Shown: one piece after another, positions 18,660 through 28,473 of the stretch | Layout of the letters: the number at the start of each line of letters is the position of its first letter | Numbering within the stretch: the first letter of the stretch is position 1 | Assembly (NCBI GenBank): GCA_002841625.1 | Contig: PHAG01000009.1 | Coordinates: forward strand, 1-64,000 | Source: Firmicutes bacterium HGW-Firmicutes-1 | Lineage (GTDB): Bacteria > Bacillota > Clostridia > Lachnospirales > Vallitaleaceae | Reading direction: 5' to 3' | DNA length: 64,000 nt | The notes under the pieces: model-generated | The model's database searches: none | What the model was told of the DNA's origin: nothing | Seen by the model: only the letters and a program-made list of their open reading frames with translations | Program-made: the position numbers and the translations under genes

Positions 18660-18827
18660 TTATTTTTTGTTTTCCTCTACCCAATCTTTTGCTCTATCAA
18701 CAGCGTCTTCTCTTGGAATTGGTACTCTAGATTCAGGTTGTACAGATTCAATATCAGCCCAAGCGGCAGTTTTGTGATTTTCAATGGGCGTTTTATTATC
18801 GATACTATAGGTTTTATTTATTTTCAT
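18660..18827 (-). CDS. Small spore protein, DUF3787 / CDIF630_02480 family
   Basis: The 55-aa product begins MKINKTYSIDNK and contains IENHKTAAWADIESVQPE and VPIPREDAVDRAKDWVEEN. That matches the small clostridial family DUF3787, named for a Clostridioides difficile spore protein. It is short, polar and soluble with no cysteine. The start ATG (18825-18827) follows GAGGTGAT, and the stop directly abuts the shared terminator. It is convergent with nifJ. Expression late in sporulation is inferred from the family, not from a visible promoter. Confidence 0.8.
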   Translation of the reverse strand: MKINKTYSIDNKTPIENHKTAAWADIESVQPESRVPIPREDAVDRAKDWVEENKK

Positions 18828-18975
18828 GGTAATCACCTCAAAGATAGTATGAGCAAATTTTTTGAAAATTATTTATACACAAAGCAATGCTAAAGATTGC
18901 TTTACAGAAACAACGTTAGCGTGTTATTATAATCATAACTTACAAAATATGACATAATTATAGGAGTGATTACGC

Positions 18976-20502
18976 TTGAATAAACGATTGTTATTTTTAT
19001 TGCTTCTAATAGGTTTTATGAATGTGCTAAATTGCAATAGTTATGCCTCTACAGTAGTAATTTTTAAAGATGAGGTGGAAAGTCAAATTTCTGAAAATAG
19101 TTTTCTCATGAATGGAATTACATATGTAAATGCATATCAGTGTTTGGCAGAGTTTGGCTATACCTATATTAGTACAGATGAAATGATAACTGCGGTAAAA
19201 GAGGAACGAAAACTCATATTTTATGCAGATCAAAGTTATTACATTGATTCAGATCAGATCAAAATCCTTTCTAGTCAAATCATTAAAAAGAACAATATAT
19301 TTTATATGCCCCTTCGAGCTTTTTCACAATTAAATAATTATTCTTTAGACTGGAGTGCTTCTACTAACAGTATTCAAATGAATAAAATTCAAGATACTAC
19401 AATGGAAATTGAGCGTATCATTCCCCAACACTTTGTTCAACTACAAGGCCTATATGCACTAAACGATATTGAGCAAGATATAAAATTTGCTTCAGAGTTT
19501 TATACTGAGCTAGTGGACTTAAAAGTGATTGGTAATACGTTTGAAGGACGGCCAATTTACGCTATTAAGGTTGGGGTAGATACTGGGCTAGAAAAGCCAT
19601 CCATACTACTTATGGCAAATATTCATGGTAGAGAGGATTTTACATCAATGCTTGATATGAAAATGCTAGATTACATCCTTTATCAATATTATGAAAGTGG
19701 TAGGTGGGGTAATTATGATTTAAAAGACTTGTTAAGCAAAATAGATATTTGGTTTATTCCAGTTGCAAACCCAGATGGTTTGAACATTACCCAAAATGGC
19801 ATAGCTTCTTCTAAAAATTACAATGCACTAAAATTAATGGATAACATAGCAAAAGATGATAGATGGTGGAAGTCGAATGCGAATGGTGTAGACCTTAATA
19901 GAAATTTTGACGATGGCAATTGGAGTATCAAAACTTCTTATAAGAGAAAATCATCAGAAGGCTTTAAAGGCGATAAACCAAATAGCGAATTAGAAACGAA
20001 AGCAATACAAAAGTTTTGTAGAGAAACAAAACCACTCATGGCAATATCCTACCATAGCTCAGGCAATATTATGTATTGGGCAGATTCAGATACTCATAGT
20101 ATTTTTGAGGATATTGATACAACAATTGTTGAAAGGATGTCAGTACTGACAGGCTATACATCTATGCCAATTAGTCAAGATCCAAAGCTATTTAGTGCTG
20201 GTTTTGAGAATTGGTTTAAATCAGAATTGCAGCGCTTTTGTATATGTATTGAGGTATCACCCCACCCTGGCAAACCATATGTTCAGCATAGTGATTGGAA
20301 ATTTGATCAACTAGTTTGGAATCAAGCCAAATATACTGGACTGCAGATGGCAGTAGAAGCATTAAACTATCAAAATGCGATGTATGATGTATATCAAAAA
20401 GACTTTTATTTAAAAACCTTTTATTCGGAAGAGAAGGCCAAACAGTTTGCTGGGTATTATAAAAATTCAAGTGTAATGAATAAAGGTATCGTATTGGAAT
20501 AA
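18976..20502 (+). CDS. Secreted M14 zinc carboxypeptidase with stalk domain
   Basis: The 508-aa product has a signal peptide (MNKRLLFLLLLIGFMNVLN), a copper-amine-oxidase-like N-terminal stalk domain (about 30-135, a common cell-surface module in Clostridia) and a peptidase M14 domain (about 165-480). Zinc ligands and catalytic residues are visible: HGRED (His and Glu), the GVDLNRNFD substrate motif, the third ligand in ISYHSSG and catalytic Glu in CICIEVSPHPG. It probably trims peptides or peptidoglycan stems outside the cell. The start is TTG 18976 after AGGAGTGAT. Confidence 0.88.
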   Translation: MNKRLLFLLLLIGFMNVLNCNSYASTVVIFKDEVESQISENSFLMNGITYVNAYQCLAEFGYTYISTDEMITAVKEERKLIFYADQSYYIDSDQIKILSSQIIKKNNIFYMPLRAFSQLNNYSLDWSASTNSIQMNKIQDTTMEIERIIPQHFVQLQGLYALNDIEQDIKFASEFYTELVDLKVIGNTFEGRPIYAIKVGVDTGLEKPSILLMANIHGREDFTSMLDMKMLDYILYQYYESGRWGNYDLKDLLSKIDIWFIPVANPDGLNITQNGIASSKNYNALKLMDNIAKDDRWWKSNANGVDLNRNFDDGNWSIKTSYKRKSSEGFKGDKPNSELETKAIQKFCRETKPLMAISYHSSGNIMYWADSDTHSIFEDIDTTIVERMSVLTGYTSMPISQDPKLFSAGFENWFKSELQRFCICIEVSPHPGKPYVQHSDWKFDQLVWNQAKYTGLQMAVEALNYQNAMYDVYQKDFYLKTFYSEEKAKQFAGYYKNSSVMNKGIVLE

Positions 20503-20630
20503 CAGTTTACCTTAATCAAGTAGCGGTGTAAATTAGCAATATTTGCTTTTTTGAAAGGACGTATAGCATATATATAAGGAGAGTTATGTGGTATAATGTA
20601 GACAATTACTTTTTAAGGAGGCTTCTATGA

Positions 20631-22109
20631 ATGGTAAATCAATATAATGTTCAACGTGTTAATAAATTCAATATCATGTTACTAGTTGTATTTGGAATTG
20701 TATTAACAACCCAAAGAATTGCAACTGACGGCATAGCTAATGCCATTCCGGTTTTAATGGCATCAGGAGGTGCATTACTAATTGCCCTCATCGTTTATTT
20801 TTTGAAACTGCCAAGACAAATTTCTGCAGTTGTAATTCCAGTATGTCCTGTGTTAGCGGTAACTTTATTAGGTGTTTTAACACAGGCTTCGTCAGCCGTA
20901 TTCCTCGTTTATCTTGTAACAATATGTATGGCAGCCTTATATTTTAACGAAAAAACATTGTTAATTTTTGGTGGTATTGTAAATCTAATATTTATTACCA
21001 TCAATTTCGTTTTAGGGATTCCAATTATGAATTCAACCATCTTTACAAATAAGGATTTGATTATTCAACTAGGAGCTATGAATTTGGGGTTACTTGTACT
21101 TTATTTTCTTTCGAAATGGGGTAATGAATATATACAAGTATCTATACAAAATGAAATGAAAACCAAAGAAGTTCTTGACGAATTAACAAACACTTTTGAT
21201 TCTATAGAGAAGGTATCAGTAATATTAAATGAGAATATTTCAACTTTTAAAAAAGATCTAAATGCAACAAAGGAATCAAGCGATACCGTAAATGGCGCAA
21301 TTGAAGAAATTACAAGAGGTGTTGAAGAAGAGGTATCAGGTATAACTGCAATTTCTAATATGATGAGTAGTGCACAGGATAAGGTGAAATTCACTCATGA
21401 GAAATCTTCAAAAATTGCCTTGACTTCGAGCAATGTAAGTAAGCGTGTTCAAGAAAATGGTTTGGAAATAGCTCATATGAGAGAGAAGATGAAGACCATT
21501 CATCATGCAGTAAATGAAGGCCTTACAACAGTAAGTGAACTTGGTGAGAGTATGTCATATATACAAACCTTCTTAAACTCCATAACTCAAATAGCACAAC
21601 AAACAAATCTCTTAGCCTTAAATGCAGCAATAGAGGCAGCTAGAGCAGGAGAGGCTGGAAAAGGTTTTGCAGTCGTTGCAGATGAAATAAGAAAGCTTGC
21701 AGATCAAAGCAACACTACGGCTAAAGAAATAGGTCAAATAGTTGTGTCTATTCAAACTAAGGCAAATAAAGCAGTAGAATCAGCGCAAGCAGGAAATACT
21801 GCATCCATTGAAGGAAATGAAGTTGTAACTAGACTTCAAGATAGTGTAGACAGTATGGTTCAATCTTTTCATAATATGGAAAAGGATTTGAATGAAGAAT
21901 TCAAATCAATAGAAGTAGTAACAGGGTTATTTACGAATATATATAGTCATTTACAGAATAATGCAGCAATCATGGAAGAACATTCTGCTACAACAGAACA
22001 AATGCTAAGTTCAGTTGAAGAACAAAACAACATGATTTCAGGAATGGCTCAGACAATTGGTGAAATTGAATCATTAAGTCAAAACTTAAGAAAGTTAGCA
22101 GTTCAATAA
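20631..22109 (+). CDS. Methyl-accepting chemotaxis protein without periplasmic sensor
   Basis: The 492-aa receptor has about six membrane helices in residues 12-180 and then a cytoplasmic MCP signalling domain (about 200-492) whose tip is [16 protein letters not shown] near 325. There is no extracellular ligand domain and no clear HAMP, so sensing would occur in the membrane or cytoplasm. Two ATGs follow the same AAGGAGG: ATG 20627 opens a six-codon frame and ATG 20631 opens this gene, so initiation may be shared between them. A terminator shared with the convergent gene follows. Confidence 0.92.
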   Translation: MVNQYNVQRVNKFNIMLLVVFGIVLTTQRIATDGIANAIPVLMASGGALLIALIVYFLKLPRQISAVVIPVCPVLAVTLLGVLTQASSAVFLVYLVTICMAALYFNEKTLLIFGGIVNLIFITINFVLGIPIMNSTIFTNKDLIIQLGAMNLGLLVLYFLSKWGNEYIQVSIQNEMKTKEVLDELTNTFDSIEKVSVILNENISTFKKDLNATKESSDTVNGAIEEITRGVEEEVSGITAISNMMSSAQDKVKFTHEKSSKIALTSSNVSKRVQENGLEIAHMREKMKTIHHAVNEGLTTVSELGESMSYIQTFLNSITQIAQQTNLLALNAAIEAARAGEAGKGFAVVADEIRKLADQSNTTAKEIGQIVVSIQTKANKAVESAQAGNTASIEGNEVVTRLQDSVDSMVQSFHNMEKDLNEEFKSIEVVTGLFTNIYSHLQNNAAIMEEHSATTEQMLSSVEEQNNMISGMAQTIGEIESLSQNLRKLAVQ

Positions 22110-22125
22110 ATAGATTTACATACAA

Positions 22126-22151
22126 AAGCATTAGCCGATTGGCTAATGCTT
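22126..22151. terminator. Bidirectional terminator
   Basis: AAGCATTAGCC (22126-22136) and GGCTAATGCTT (22141-22151) form an 11-bp stem with a GATT loop and T-rich flanks. It overlaps the last codons of the minus-strand gene. Confidence 0.8.
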
Positions 22152-24281
22152 ATTTTTATACTGTTGCTTATCAGCATACATTTCTTGATCAGCTTTATTC
22201 AATGCCATTTCAGGTGATTCCAGGTTACTAGTTCGTATATAAAAACCAATAGAGGGTATTGGTCCATTAATGGAAGTTTGATCATCTAAAGCGATCCTTG
22301 AGGTTTCACATGCTAACTTAAGTTGTGAAATGAGTTTAAGGGAGTCGGCACTATCATACCCATCTAAGAATATAAAGAACTCATCTCCACCCATACGCAT
22401 AATATTTTCATGGGGTATAAAGGTCGTTAGAATATTAGCAAAGGATTGAAGTAAAATATCTCCAATTTGATGTCCATAAGTATCATTGGTTGATTTTAGA
22501 TGATTTAAATCAATCATAATGAAGCTCTGAGGATAGGGATAATCGTACATTTTCTTTTCTAAGGAGTTAAAATATAAACGGTTGTATAAGCCTGTTAATG
22601 CATCTGTATAAACGAGATGTTCTCTTTCTTTCAGTATCCGTGTTTTCGCTTTTTGGGCAACTAGTTCCTTAAATAGTTTTAATAGTGATAAGATTACGAT
22701 GAGCAAGAAAACAAGAATACCAAATAACAATTTAGATAGTTTGGTGTTTTGTACGTTTTTTAAAACAGGTGCGCTTTGAATTCCTTCATATTTAGCTTTT
22801 TCATAATCCATAAGGGTAATTGCTTTATTGAATATAGATACAAATTCTTCGTGATTTTTTTGAGTGCCAAAGTATAAAAAGGAATCAGAAGAAGTTGTGC
22901 CTTTTTTTACAATTTGATTATAACCCAATCCTTCAATATAGTATTCAGCAACGGAGGGATTTTCTAAAAAGTAATCGACTTCTCCTTTTTCAATAATCAA
23001 CAAAGTTTCTTTAATGTCCTTTGTAAAAACTATTTCAACATTTTTAAGGTTTTTCTTTAAGTACTCTTCATGCCAAAAGCCATCAATGACAGCGATTTTA
23101 CAATCCTCTAAACCATAGATGTCATATACAGTATCTGCACTTTTTAAGCCATAAATTGCATCGCGGTCGTAACTAAAAGGTGCGGTAAAGTTGAAAAGTG
23201 ATTCTCTATCATTTGTTTTTGCCATATTCAATATATCGATTTCCCCATCTAACGCTAGCTGGTAGAGGTTATCAAAAGGCATAGGAACACATTCGATTTT
23301 TATACCCACCATATTTGTGAATTCTGTCAAATATTTACCTGCAATACCTGTATATTCGTTGTTAGTGTAATTGTCTATAGGCAAATAATCGGTTGCAATA
23401 CCAACTTTAATGACTGGAGTATTTTGTAGCCAAAGACGTTCGGAAGGCGTTAACTTGAGTATCTTGTGCATATAGAGTGCTCTTGCAGTTTCAATCGCTT
23501 CGTCAATGCTGTCAGCTCTATTGGCTATGATTTTGTTAAGAATATTTGTTAATGTTTGATCTTCAATTCGTGTAGAAAAAGTCATTTCTGAGAAAATGTT
23601 TTTCAATTCAGCTATATTTTGAACCTCAGAAAATTGATAAAGATATTCATAGACAACTTCACTTCCAGAGGTGATGAAGCCATTGATTTCTCCATTTAAC
23701 ATTTGTTCTATTGCTGTTTTTTGATTTGGATAATCCACCTGCATATAGTTAATATTAAGATAGTTGTCTTTAAATACATCAATTACCATATCACCTTCAA
23801 TGAAGCCAACACATTCACTATCCAAATCACCTATGGTTCGGATTTCGCTGTCCTTTAGAGCTAACACAACATAAGGATAATGGTGGACACTTTCTGTAAA
23901 AGCCATTATTTTAAGACGTTCCTCAGTTGGGTTAGCACCAAAAAGTATATCAATAGATTGATCAAACAACCCGTTATAGGCTTCTCCCCAGTTTTTATGA
24001 TCATCAATGTCAATGGTAAGACCTGATTCTTCTTCGAAAATCTTCACAATGTCAATCAAATAACCCTTTAGATAACCATCATATTCAAACAAATCAATAC
24101 CTGCATATGGGGCTAATCCGACTTGTAAAACCACATTTTTATGTGAATCTATCCACAATTGTTCTTCTTCTGTGAATTGAGTAGGTACATAGGACGGAAT
24201 GGTTGTTTCTGCATGAGAAACAGTTAATACATTGTAAAGCATACAAAAAAATAGCAAAGCTATTAGTGATTTTTTGAACAT
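22143..24281 (-). CDS. Diguanylate cyclase with two periplasmic binding-protein domains
   Basis: The 712-aa product has a signal peptide, two tandem SBP_bac_3-like domains (about 45-270 and 285-515), one membrane helix (about 525-545) and a cytoplasmic GGDEF domain (about 560-705). The active motif RMGGDEFFIF is intact, so it should make cyclic di-GMP from GTP. No RxxD inhibitory site sits in the usual place. The external domains are of the amino-acid-binding type, so it probably links an extracellular solute to c-di-GMP. AGAGGTG precedes ATG 24281. It is divergent from another c-di-GMP enzyme. Confidence 0.93.
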   Translation of the reverse strand: MFKKSLIALLFFCMLYNVLTVSHAETTIPSYVPTQFTEEEQLWIDSHKNVVLQVGLAPYAGIDLFEYDGYLKGYLIDIVKIFEEESGLTIDIDDHKNWGEAYNGLFDQSIDILFGANPTEERLKIMAFTESVHHYPYVVLALKDSEIRTIGDLDSECVGFIEGDMVIDVFKDNYLNINYMQVDYPNQKTAIEQMLNGEINGFITSGSEVVYEYLYQFSEVQNIAELKNIFSEMTFSTRIEDQTLTNILNKIIANRADSIDEAIETARALYMHKILKLTPSERLWLQNTPVIKVGIATDYLPIDNYTNNEYTGIAGKYLTEFTNMVGIKIECVPMPFDNLYQLALDGEIDILNMAKTNDRESLFNFTAPFSYDRDAIYGLKSADTVYDIYGLEDCKIAVIDGFWHEEYLKKNLKNVEIVFTKDIKETLLIIEKGEVDYFLENPSVAEYYIEGLGYNQIVKKGTTSSDSFLYFGTQKNHEEFVSIFNKAITLMDYEKAKYEGIQSAPVLKNVQNTKLSKLLFGILVFLLIVILSLLKLFKELVAQKAKTRILKEREHLVYTDALTGLYNRLYFNSLEKKMYDYPYPQSFIMIDLNHLKSTNDTYGHQIGDILLQSFANILTTFIPHENIMRMGGDEFFIFLDGYDSADSLKLISQLKLACETSRIALDDQTSINGPIPSIGFYIRTSNLESPEMALNKADQEMYADKQQYKNKH

Positions 24282-24457
24282 ATGAACACCTCTACATTAA
24301 TACTCTAATGACAACTATTATATACCTTTTGATGATAAATTTCAACAGAATGTGTCAATTAACAAGGAGTTTAAAAAATATAGTGTTTTTTGTCACATAT
24401 CATGATAAAATATAGGTATAATCAAACAATTGACATGCAATTTTAAGGAGCGGTAAA

Positions 24458-27118
24458 ATGGAATATTCAGAAGGTTTTTTGGGTTCATTATTTGAGAATA
24501 TGCTTAATGGTTTTGCTTATCATAAAATTGTAACAGATGAAAAAGGTAAGCCAATTGATTATATCTATTTAGATGTGAATCAGGCTTTTGAATCGATTAT
24601 TGGATATAAAAAAGAAGATGTTATTGGGAGGAGTGTAAAAGAAATATCACCCAATATTGTTGAAGATACGTTTAACTGGATTGAATTTTTTGGAGAAGTA
24701 GCAATTGAAAATACATCACCAACAACTGAACAATATTCAGAAGCCTTAGATAAATGGCTTTTAATCAATGCCTTTTCACCAATGAAGGGATATTTTGTTA
24801 CGATTATTATGGATATTACAGAAATAAAAACGAGAGATATTTATATATCTGAAAAGAATTATGAGCTAAGAAAGCTGTACAAGGAAATTGTGACTTCTGA
24901 GGAAGAAATTAAGCGGCAAATGCAAGCATTAGAAGAAGTACAGCTAATCTTAATTGAAAACGAGAAAAGAGCTAATATAGCTCAAAAAATTGCCCATGTT
25001 GGGCATTGGGATTATGATGTGACAACCCTCCAATTTTGGGGATCAGAAGGTGCCTTTGATTTGTTGGGAATGAATAGAGAATCACCGTTAATTCCATTTG
25101 ATAAAATCATTAATCAAATCCAACCTCAAGATCGTATCAAAATGAAGAAAATGTATAGATATTTGCTGGAACATGATAATCATCATGATGTAGAATTTGA
25201 ATTTAAACGAGAAAATGATGGTCAAATCAGATATATGCACTCTGTTGCTGAATTGTTTTGGGATGCTAACGGTAAACCTAAAAAGATTATTGGCGCAGTT
25301 CAAGATATCACAGATAGAATTCATGTTGAAATTAAATTGAAAAATAAAAATGAAGAACTTACTGCATTATATGAAGAAATATTTGCTACAGACGAAGAGT
25401 TGAAGGAACAATTAGATGAGATTAATATACATAAAGAAATGCTTGAAGAGAGTGAAACGAGGTATAGAACACTTGTTGATAATTCAAGAGATTGTATTTA
25501 CAGCTGTGACTTAAATGGAGTATTTACGGCAGTGAATGAAACATTTTGTACCTTATTAGGAGCAGATAGAGAATGTGTTATTGGTAAGACGATGAATGAA
25601 CTTATATTTTTTAGTGAAGAAGGCTTCAATGAATGGAATAATAAAATACTACATGTTATTCATAATAAGCAGACTGTTGTTTTTGAAAATGAAGTAAATA
25701 CTACTGAGGGTACAGTTTGTTATAATATAACGTTATCTCCGATTTTAGGTACGAATAAAGAGATTATAGGTGTAACTGGAACGAATCATGATATTACAAA
25801 TAGCAAACGCAATGAAGATAAGATTAAGCATATGGCCTATCATGATCCGCTCACTGATTTACCAAATAGAATCTTGTTTTTTGATCGACTTAAAAATGCC
25901 ATAGAAAGATCCCACAGGTCAAAGACGAAAATTGCTGTTTTGTTTTTTGACATGGATAATTTCAAAAGAATCAACGACACATTAGGACATTATATTGGCG
26001 ACGAACTATTGGTTGAAACTGCAAAACGCATCACTAGCTGTATGAGAGAATATGATACAGTTGCAAGATTAAGCGGAGATGAATTTGCTGTTTTATTGCA
26101 AAATATTGAAAAAGTAGAAGATATGCTTACCATAGTACAAAGAATTCAGCAGAAATTTGGCATACCATTCTTTTTATCCGACAATACAATTGATCTCACC
26201 ACCAGTATTGGTATTGCAATGTATCCAGAAGATGGTAATTCACCAGAAGAACTACTGAAGAATGCGGATACTGCAATGTACAAGGCAAAAGATCAAGGTA
26301 GAAACAAATATGTATTCTTTCATTTTACGATGAAGGATGAAATTATTAAGAAAATCAAAGTAGAAAAATTACTTAAAAAAGGCATTAAGCATAGAGAATT
26401 TATATTGCATTATCAACCACAGTTTATAGCGAAAGGTAGGAAGTTAAGAGGATTTGAAGCACTTATTAGGTGGAATAGTCCTGAGTTAGGGTTCATACCT
26501 CCAGATGACTTTATCGGCATAGCTGAAGAAAGTGGCCAAATAATTCAGATAGGGGAATGGGTAATACAGGAAGCATGCTACATGATAAAAAAAATGAATG
26601 AAAAGTACAATACAGACTTAATCGTATCAGTAAATATATCCTTGCTTCAATTAAGACAATTGGATTTCGATCAAATGCTTTTGAGTTATATTAACTATCA
26701 TAAAATCAAACCTCATAATATTGAGATCGAGGTAACGGAAAGCTTATTTATCGATAACTATGATGTAGCGATTATTGCTTTAAATAATTTGAAAAGAGCT
26801 GGTGTAAGAATTGCACTTGATGATTTTGGAACAGGGTATTCTTCCCTTAGCTATTTGAAAAAGCTACCTATTAATCTTCTTAAAATTGACAAGGCATTTG
26901 TCAGTGAAATTGACGGAGAAAATCCAGATAAGGATTTAACGGAACCAATTATTTCACTTGTACATAAGCTTGGAATAGAAGCGATGGCAGAGGGTGTTGA
27001 AACAGCAGAACAGCTTGATTATTTAATCAAAGCGGAATGTGACCTTATCCAAGGGTTTTACTTAGGAAGGCCAGTTATAGAGCATGAAGTAGAGGAAATT
27101 ATTAAGAACAATATATAG
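24458..27118 (+). CDS. PAS-GGDEF-EAL cyclic di-GMP enzyme
   Basis: The 886-aa soluble product has three PAS-like regions (about 10-130, 165-290, 330-450), joined by coiled segments, then GGDEF (about 455-615) and EAL (about 625-880). The cyclase motif is SGDEF rather than GGDEF, and the inhibitory RxxD site (REYD) sits five residues before it. The phosphodiesterase motif EALIRW is intact, with DDFGTGYSSLSYL and the later EAMAEGVET. It may hydrolyse c-di-GMP with the GGDEF part acting as a GTP or product sensor. AAGGAGCGG precedes ATG 24458. Confidence 0.93.
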   Translation: MEYSEGFLGSLFENMLNGFAYHKIVTDEKGKPIDYIYLDVNQAFESIIGYKKEDVIGRSVKEISPNIVEDTFNWIEFFGEVAIENTSPTTEQYSEALDKWLLINAFSPMKGYFVTIIMDITEIKTRDIYISEKNYELRKLYKEIVTSEEEIKRQMQALEEVQLILIENEKRANIAQKIAHVGHWDYDVTTLQFWGSEGAFDLLGMNRESPLIPFDKIINQIQPQDRIKMKKMYRYLLEHDNHHDVEFEFKRENDGQIRYMHSVAELFWDANGKPKKIIGAVQDITDRIHVEIKLKNKNEELTALYEEIFATDEELKEQLDEINIHKEMLEESETRYRTLVDNSRDCIYSCDLNGVFTAVNETFCTLLGADRECVIGKTMNELIFFSEEGFNEWNNKILHVIHNKQTVVFENEVNTTEGTVCYNITLSPILGTNKEIIGVTGTNHDITNSKRNEDKIKHMAYHDPLTDLPNRILFFDRLKNAIERSHRSKTKIAVLFFDMDNFKRINDTLGHYIGDELLVETAKRITSCMREYDTVARLSGDEFAVLLQNIEKVEDMLTIVQRIQQKFGIPFFLSDNTIDLTTSIGIAMYPEDGNSPEELLKNADTAMYKAKDQGRNKYVFFHFTMKDEIIKKIKVEKLLKKGIKHREFILHYQPQFIAKGRKLRGFEALIRWNSPELGFIPPDDFIGIAEESGQIIQIGEWVIQEACYMIKKMNEKYNTDLIVSVNISLLQLRQLDFDQMLLSYINYHKIKPHNIEIEVTESLFIDNYDVAIIALNNLKRAGVRIALDDFGTGYSSLSYLKKLPINLLKIDKAFVSEIDGENPDKDLTEPIISLVHKLGIEAMAEGVETAEQLDYLIKAECDLIQGFYLGRPVIEHEVEEIIKNNI

Positions 27119-27166
27119 AAAGGTTATGGGTATACTATTGATATTCTGACAGAAAGGAAGATGAAT

Positions 27167-27328
27167 ATGATTGACAATAATAGAAATATACCAAAGCCTT
27201 ATATGGGTAATTTAACATCACAGCAGATTGTTAATATGGCGAAGAGTGGACAATTAGGCGGAGAAATGGTTAAGAGAATGATCGCTAATGAAGAAACTGA
27301 GCTAATGAATCATTTAAATTCGGAGTAA
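27167..27328 (+). CDS. Small hypothetical protein (53 aa)
   Basis: A 53-aa frame begins MIDNNRNIPKPYMG and contains a likely amphipathic helix, LTSQQIVNMAKSGQLGGEMV, ending in an acidic tail. AAAGGA lies 8 nt upstream of ATG 27167; ATG 27161 in the same frame would be too close. It follows the GGDEF-EAL gene by 48 bp and is closed by its own terminator, which supports a real gene. I do not recognise a family. Confidence 0.6.
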   Translation: MIDNNRNIPKPYMGNLTSQQIVNMAKSGQLGGEMVKRMIANEETELMNHLNSE

Positions 27329-27337
27329 TCCTTTTTT

Positions 27338-27376
27338 GAGGGTAGTCATCAAAAGTTCAGATGATTATCCTCTTTT
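27338..27376 (+). terminator. Intrinsic terminator
   Basis: An imperfect stem (GAGGGTAGTCATC with GATGATTATCCTC) is followed by TTTTC. It follows the 53-aa ORF. Confidence 0.75.
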
Positions 27377-27427
27377 CGTATTAGGTGTGATAAGATATAT
27401 ATAATAATTTAATCAGGGGAGATTTAT

Positions 27428-28360
27428 ATGAAGCACTTAGTATTGTTATTCTTCGTTATTTCATTCACATCTGGTGTAGTTGCGATTATTTTAGGAAGCA
27501 TGTTCTATTTGAAAAATAAGCATGATCCGATTAAGCAGTTAATCATTGCCAATTGTTATTTTTGTGGGTTATTATTTCTAGATATTATTAATTATTATGT
27601 AGGAATTAATTACATAAAAACGCAAGAAATTTTTTATATGATTATTTTATTAGGTTTGTTATTGACAGGCATAGGTTTGATTTATCATTTTACGCTTTTT
27701 GTACATCTGCTTCTTTCCTTAGAATTTAGTAAGAAGAAAAGATTCATCTTTTATTTTACTGCGATTACAGCTGTTCTCTTACTAATTGGACTTAATATTG
27801 CATATGCAAACAATATTCTTTATAAATATTTTCAATATCCCACAAGCTTTTTATTGCATAATTTATTTACAGGGGTGGGTGCTTATTATAATTTATTCTT
27901 ACTTGTAATGTACCGAAAATCTGTTCACAAGGAGGTTAAGAAATTTTTAATGATTGGCATCGTATTTATTGCGATCGTAGTTCCATTATCTATTTTTATG
28001 AATTCGCTTGAGTATTCAATCAGGTTTCCTTATCCAATGCCATTTTCACCAATTATTTTTTTCCTTATTAATATTTTGGGGATTGCATTTGCTAGGAAAA
28101 CCCTGCTTCATGGTTTAGACAAGCATCCTAAAGAGAACTATGATATAGTACTTAAAAAATATTTGTCTCAATTTGATATTACAGAAAGAGAATTAGAAAT
28201 AGTGAAATTTGTACTTGAAGGTTTTGGGAACCAAGACATAGGGGATAAGTTATTCATATCTCCAAACACTGTTAAGAACCACATTTATAACATTTATAGA
28301 AAGATGGGAATTAAAAATAGATATGAATTAATGAGCAATATAGCAAAGATAAATGAGTAG
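27428..28360 (+). CDS. Membrane-bound LuxR-type regulator
   Basis: The 310-aa product has about seven hydrophobic helices in residues 1-235, then a linker and a C-terminal LuxR/GerE helix-turn-helix (about 245-305: ITERELEIVKFVLEGF, DIGDKLFISPNTVKNHIYNI). This puts a DNA-binding domain directly on a membrane sensor, with no kinase or receiver. The signal is unknown. CAGGGGAG precedes ATG 27428. The next gene, a membrane acyltransferase 113 bp downstream, is a candidate target. Confidence 0.88.
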   Translation: MKHLVLLFFVISFTSGVVAIILGSMFYLKNKHDPIKQLIIANCYFCGLLFLDIINYYVGINYIKTQEIFYMIILLGLLLTGIGLIYHFTLFVHLLLSLEFSKKKRFIFYFTAITAVLLLIGLNIAYANNILYKYFQYPTSFLLHNLFTGVGAYYNLFLLVMYRKSVHKEVKKFLMIGIVFIAIVVPLSIFMNSLEYSIRFPYPMPFSPIIFFLINILGIAFARKTLLHGLDKHPKENYDIVLKKYLSQFDITERELEIVKFVLEGFGNQDIGDKLFISPNTVKNHIYNIYRKMGIKNRYELMSNIAKINE

Positions 28361-28473
28361 TAATGTAGTACTATTTAAGTAGGTTACTTAATATGGGAGT
28401 CCATTACTATTGAATAAATGGGAGTTGCTACCTATAATCCAAAGAAAAGATATTATTTTAACAGGAGGATTAT

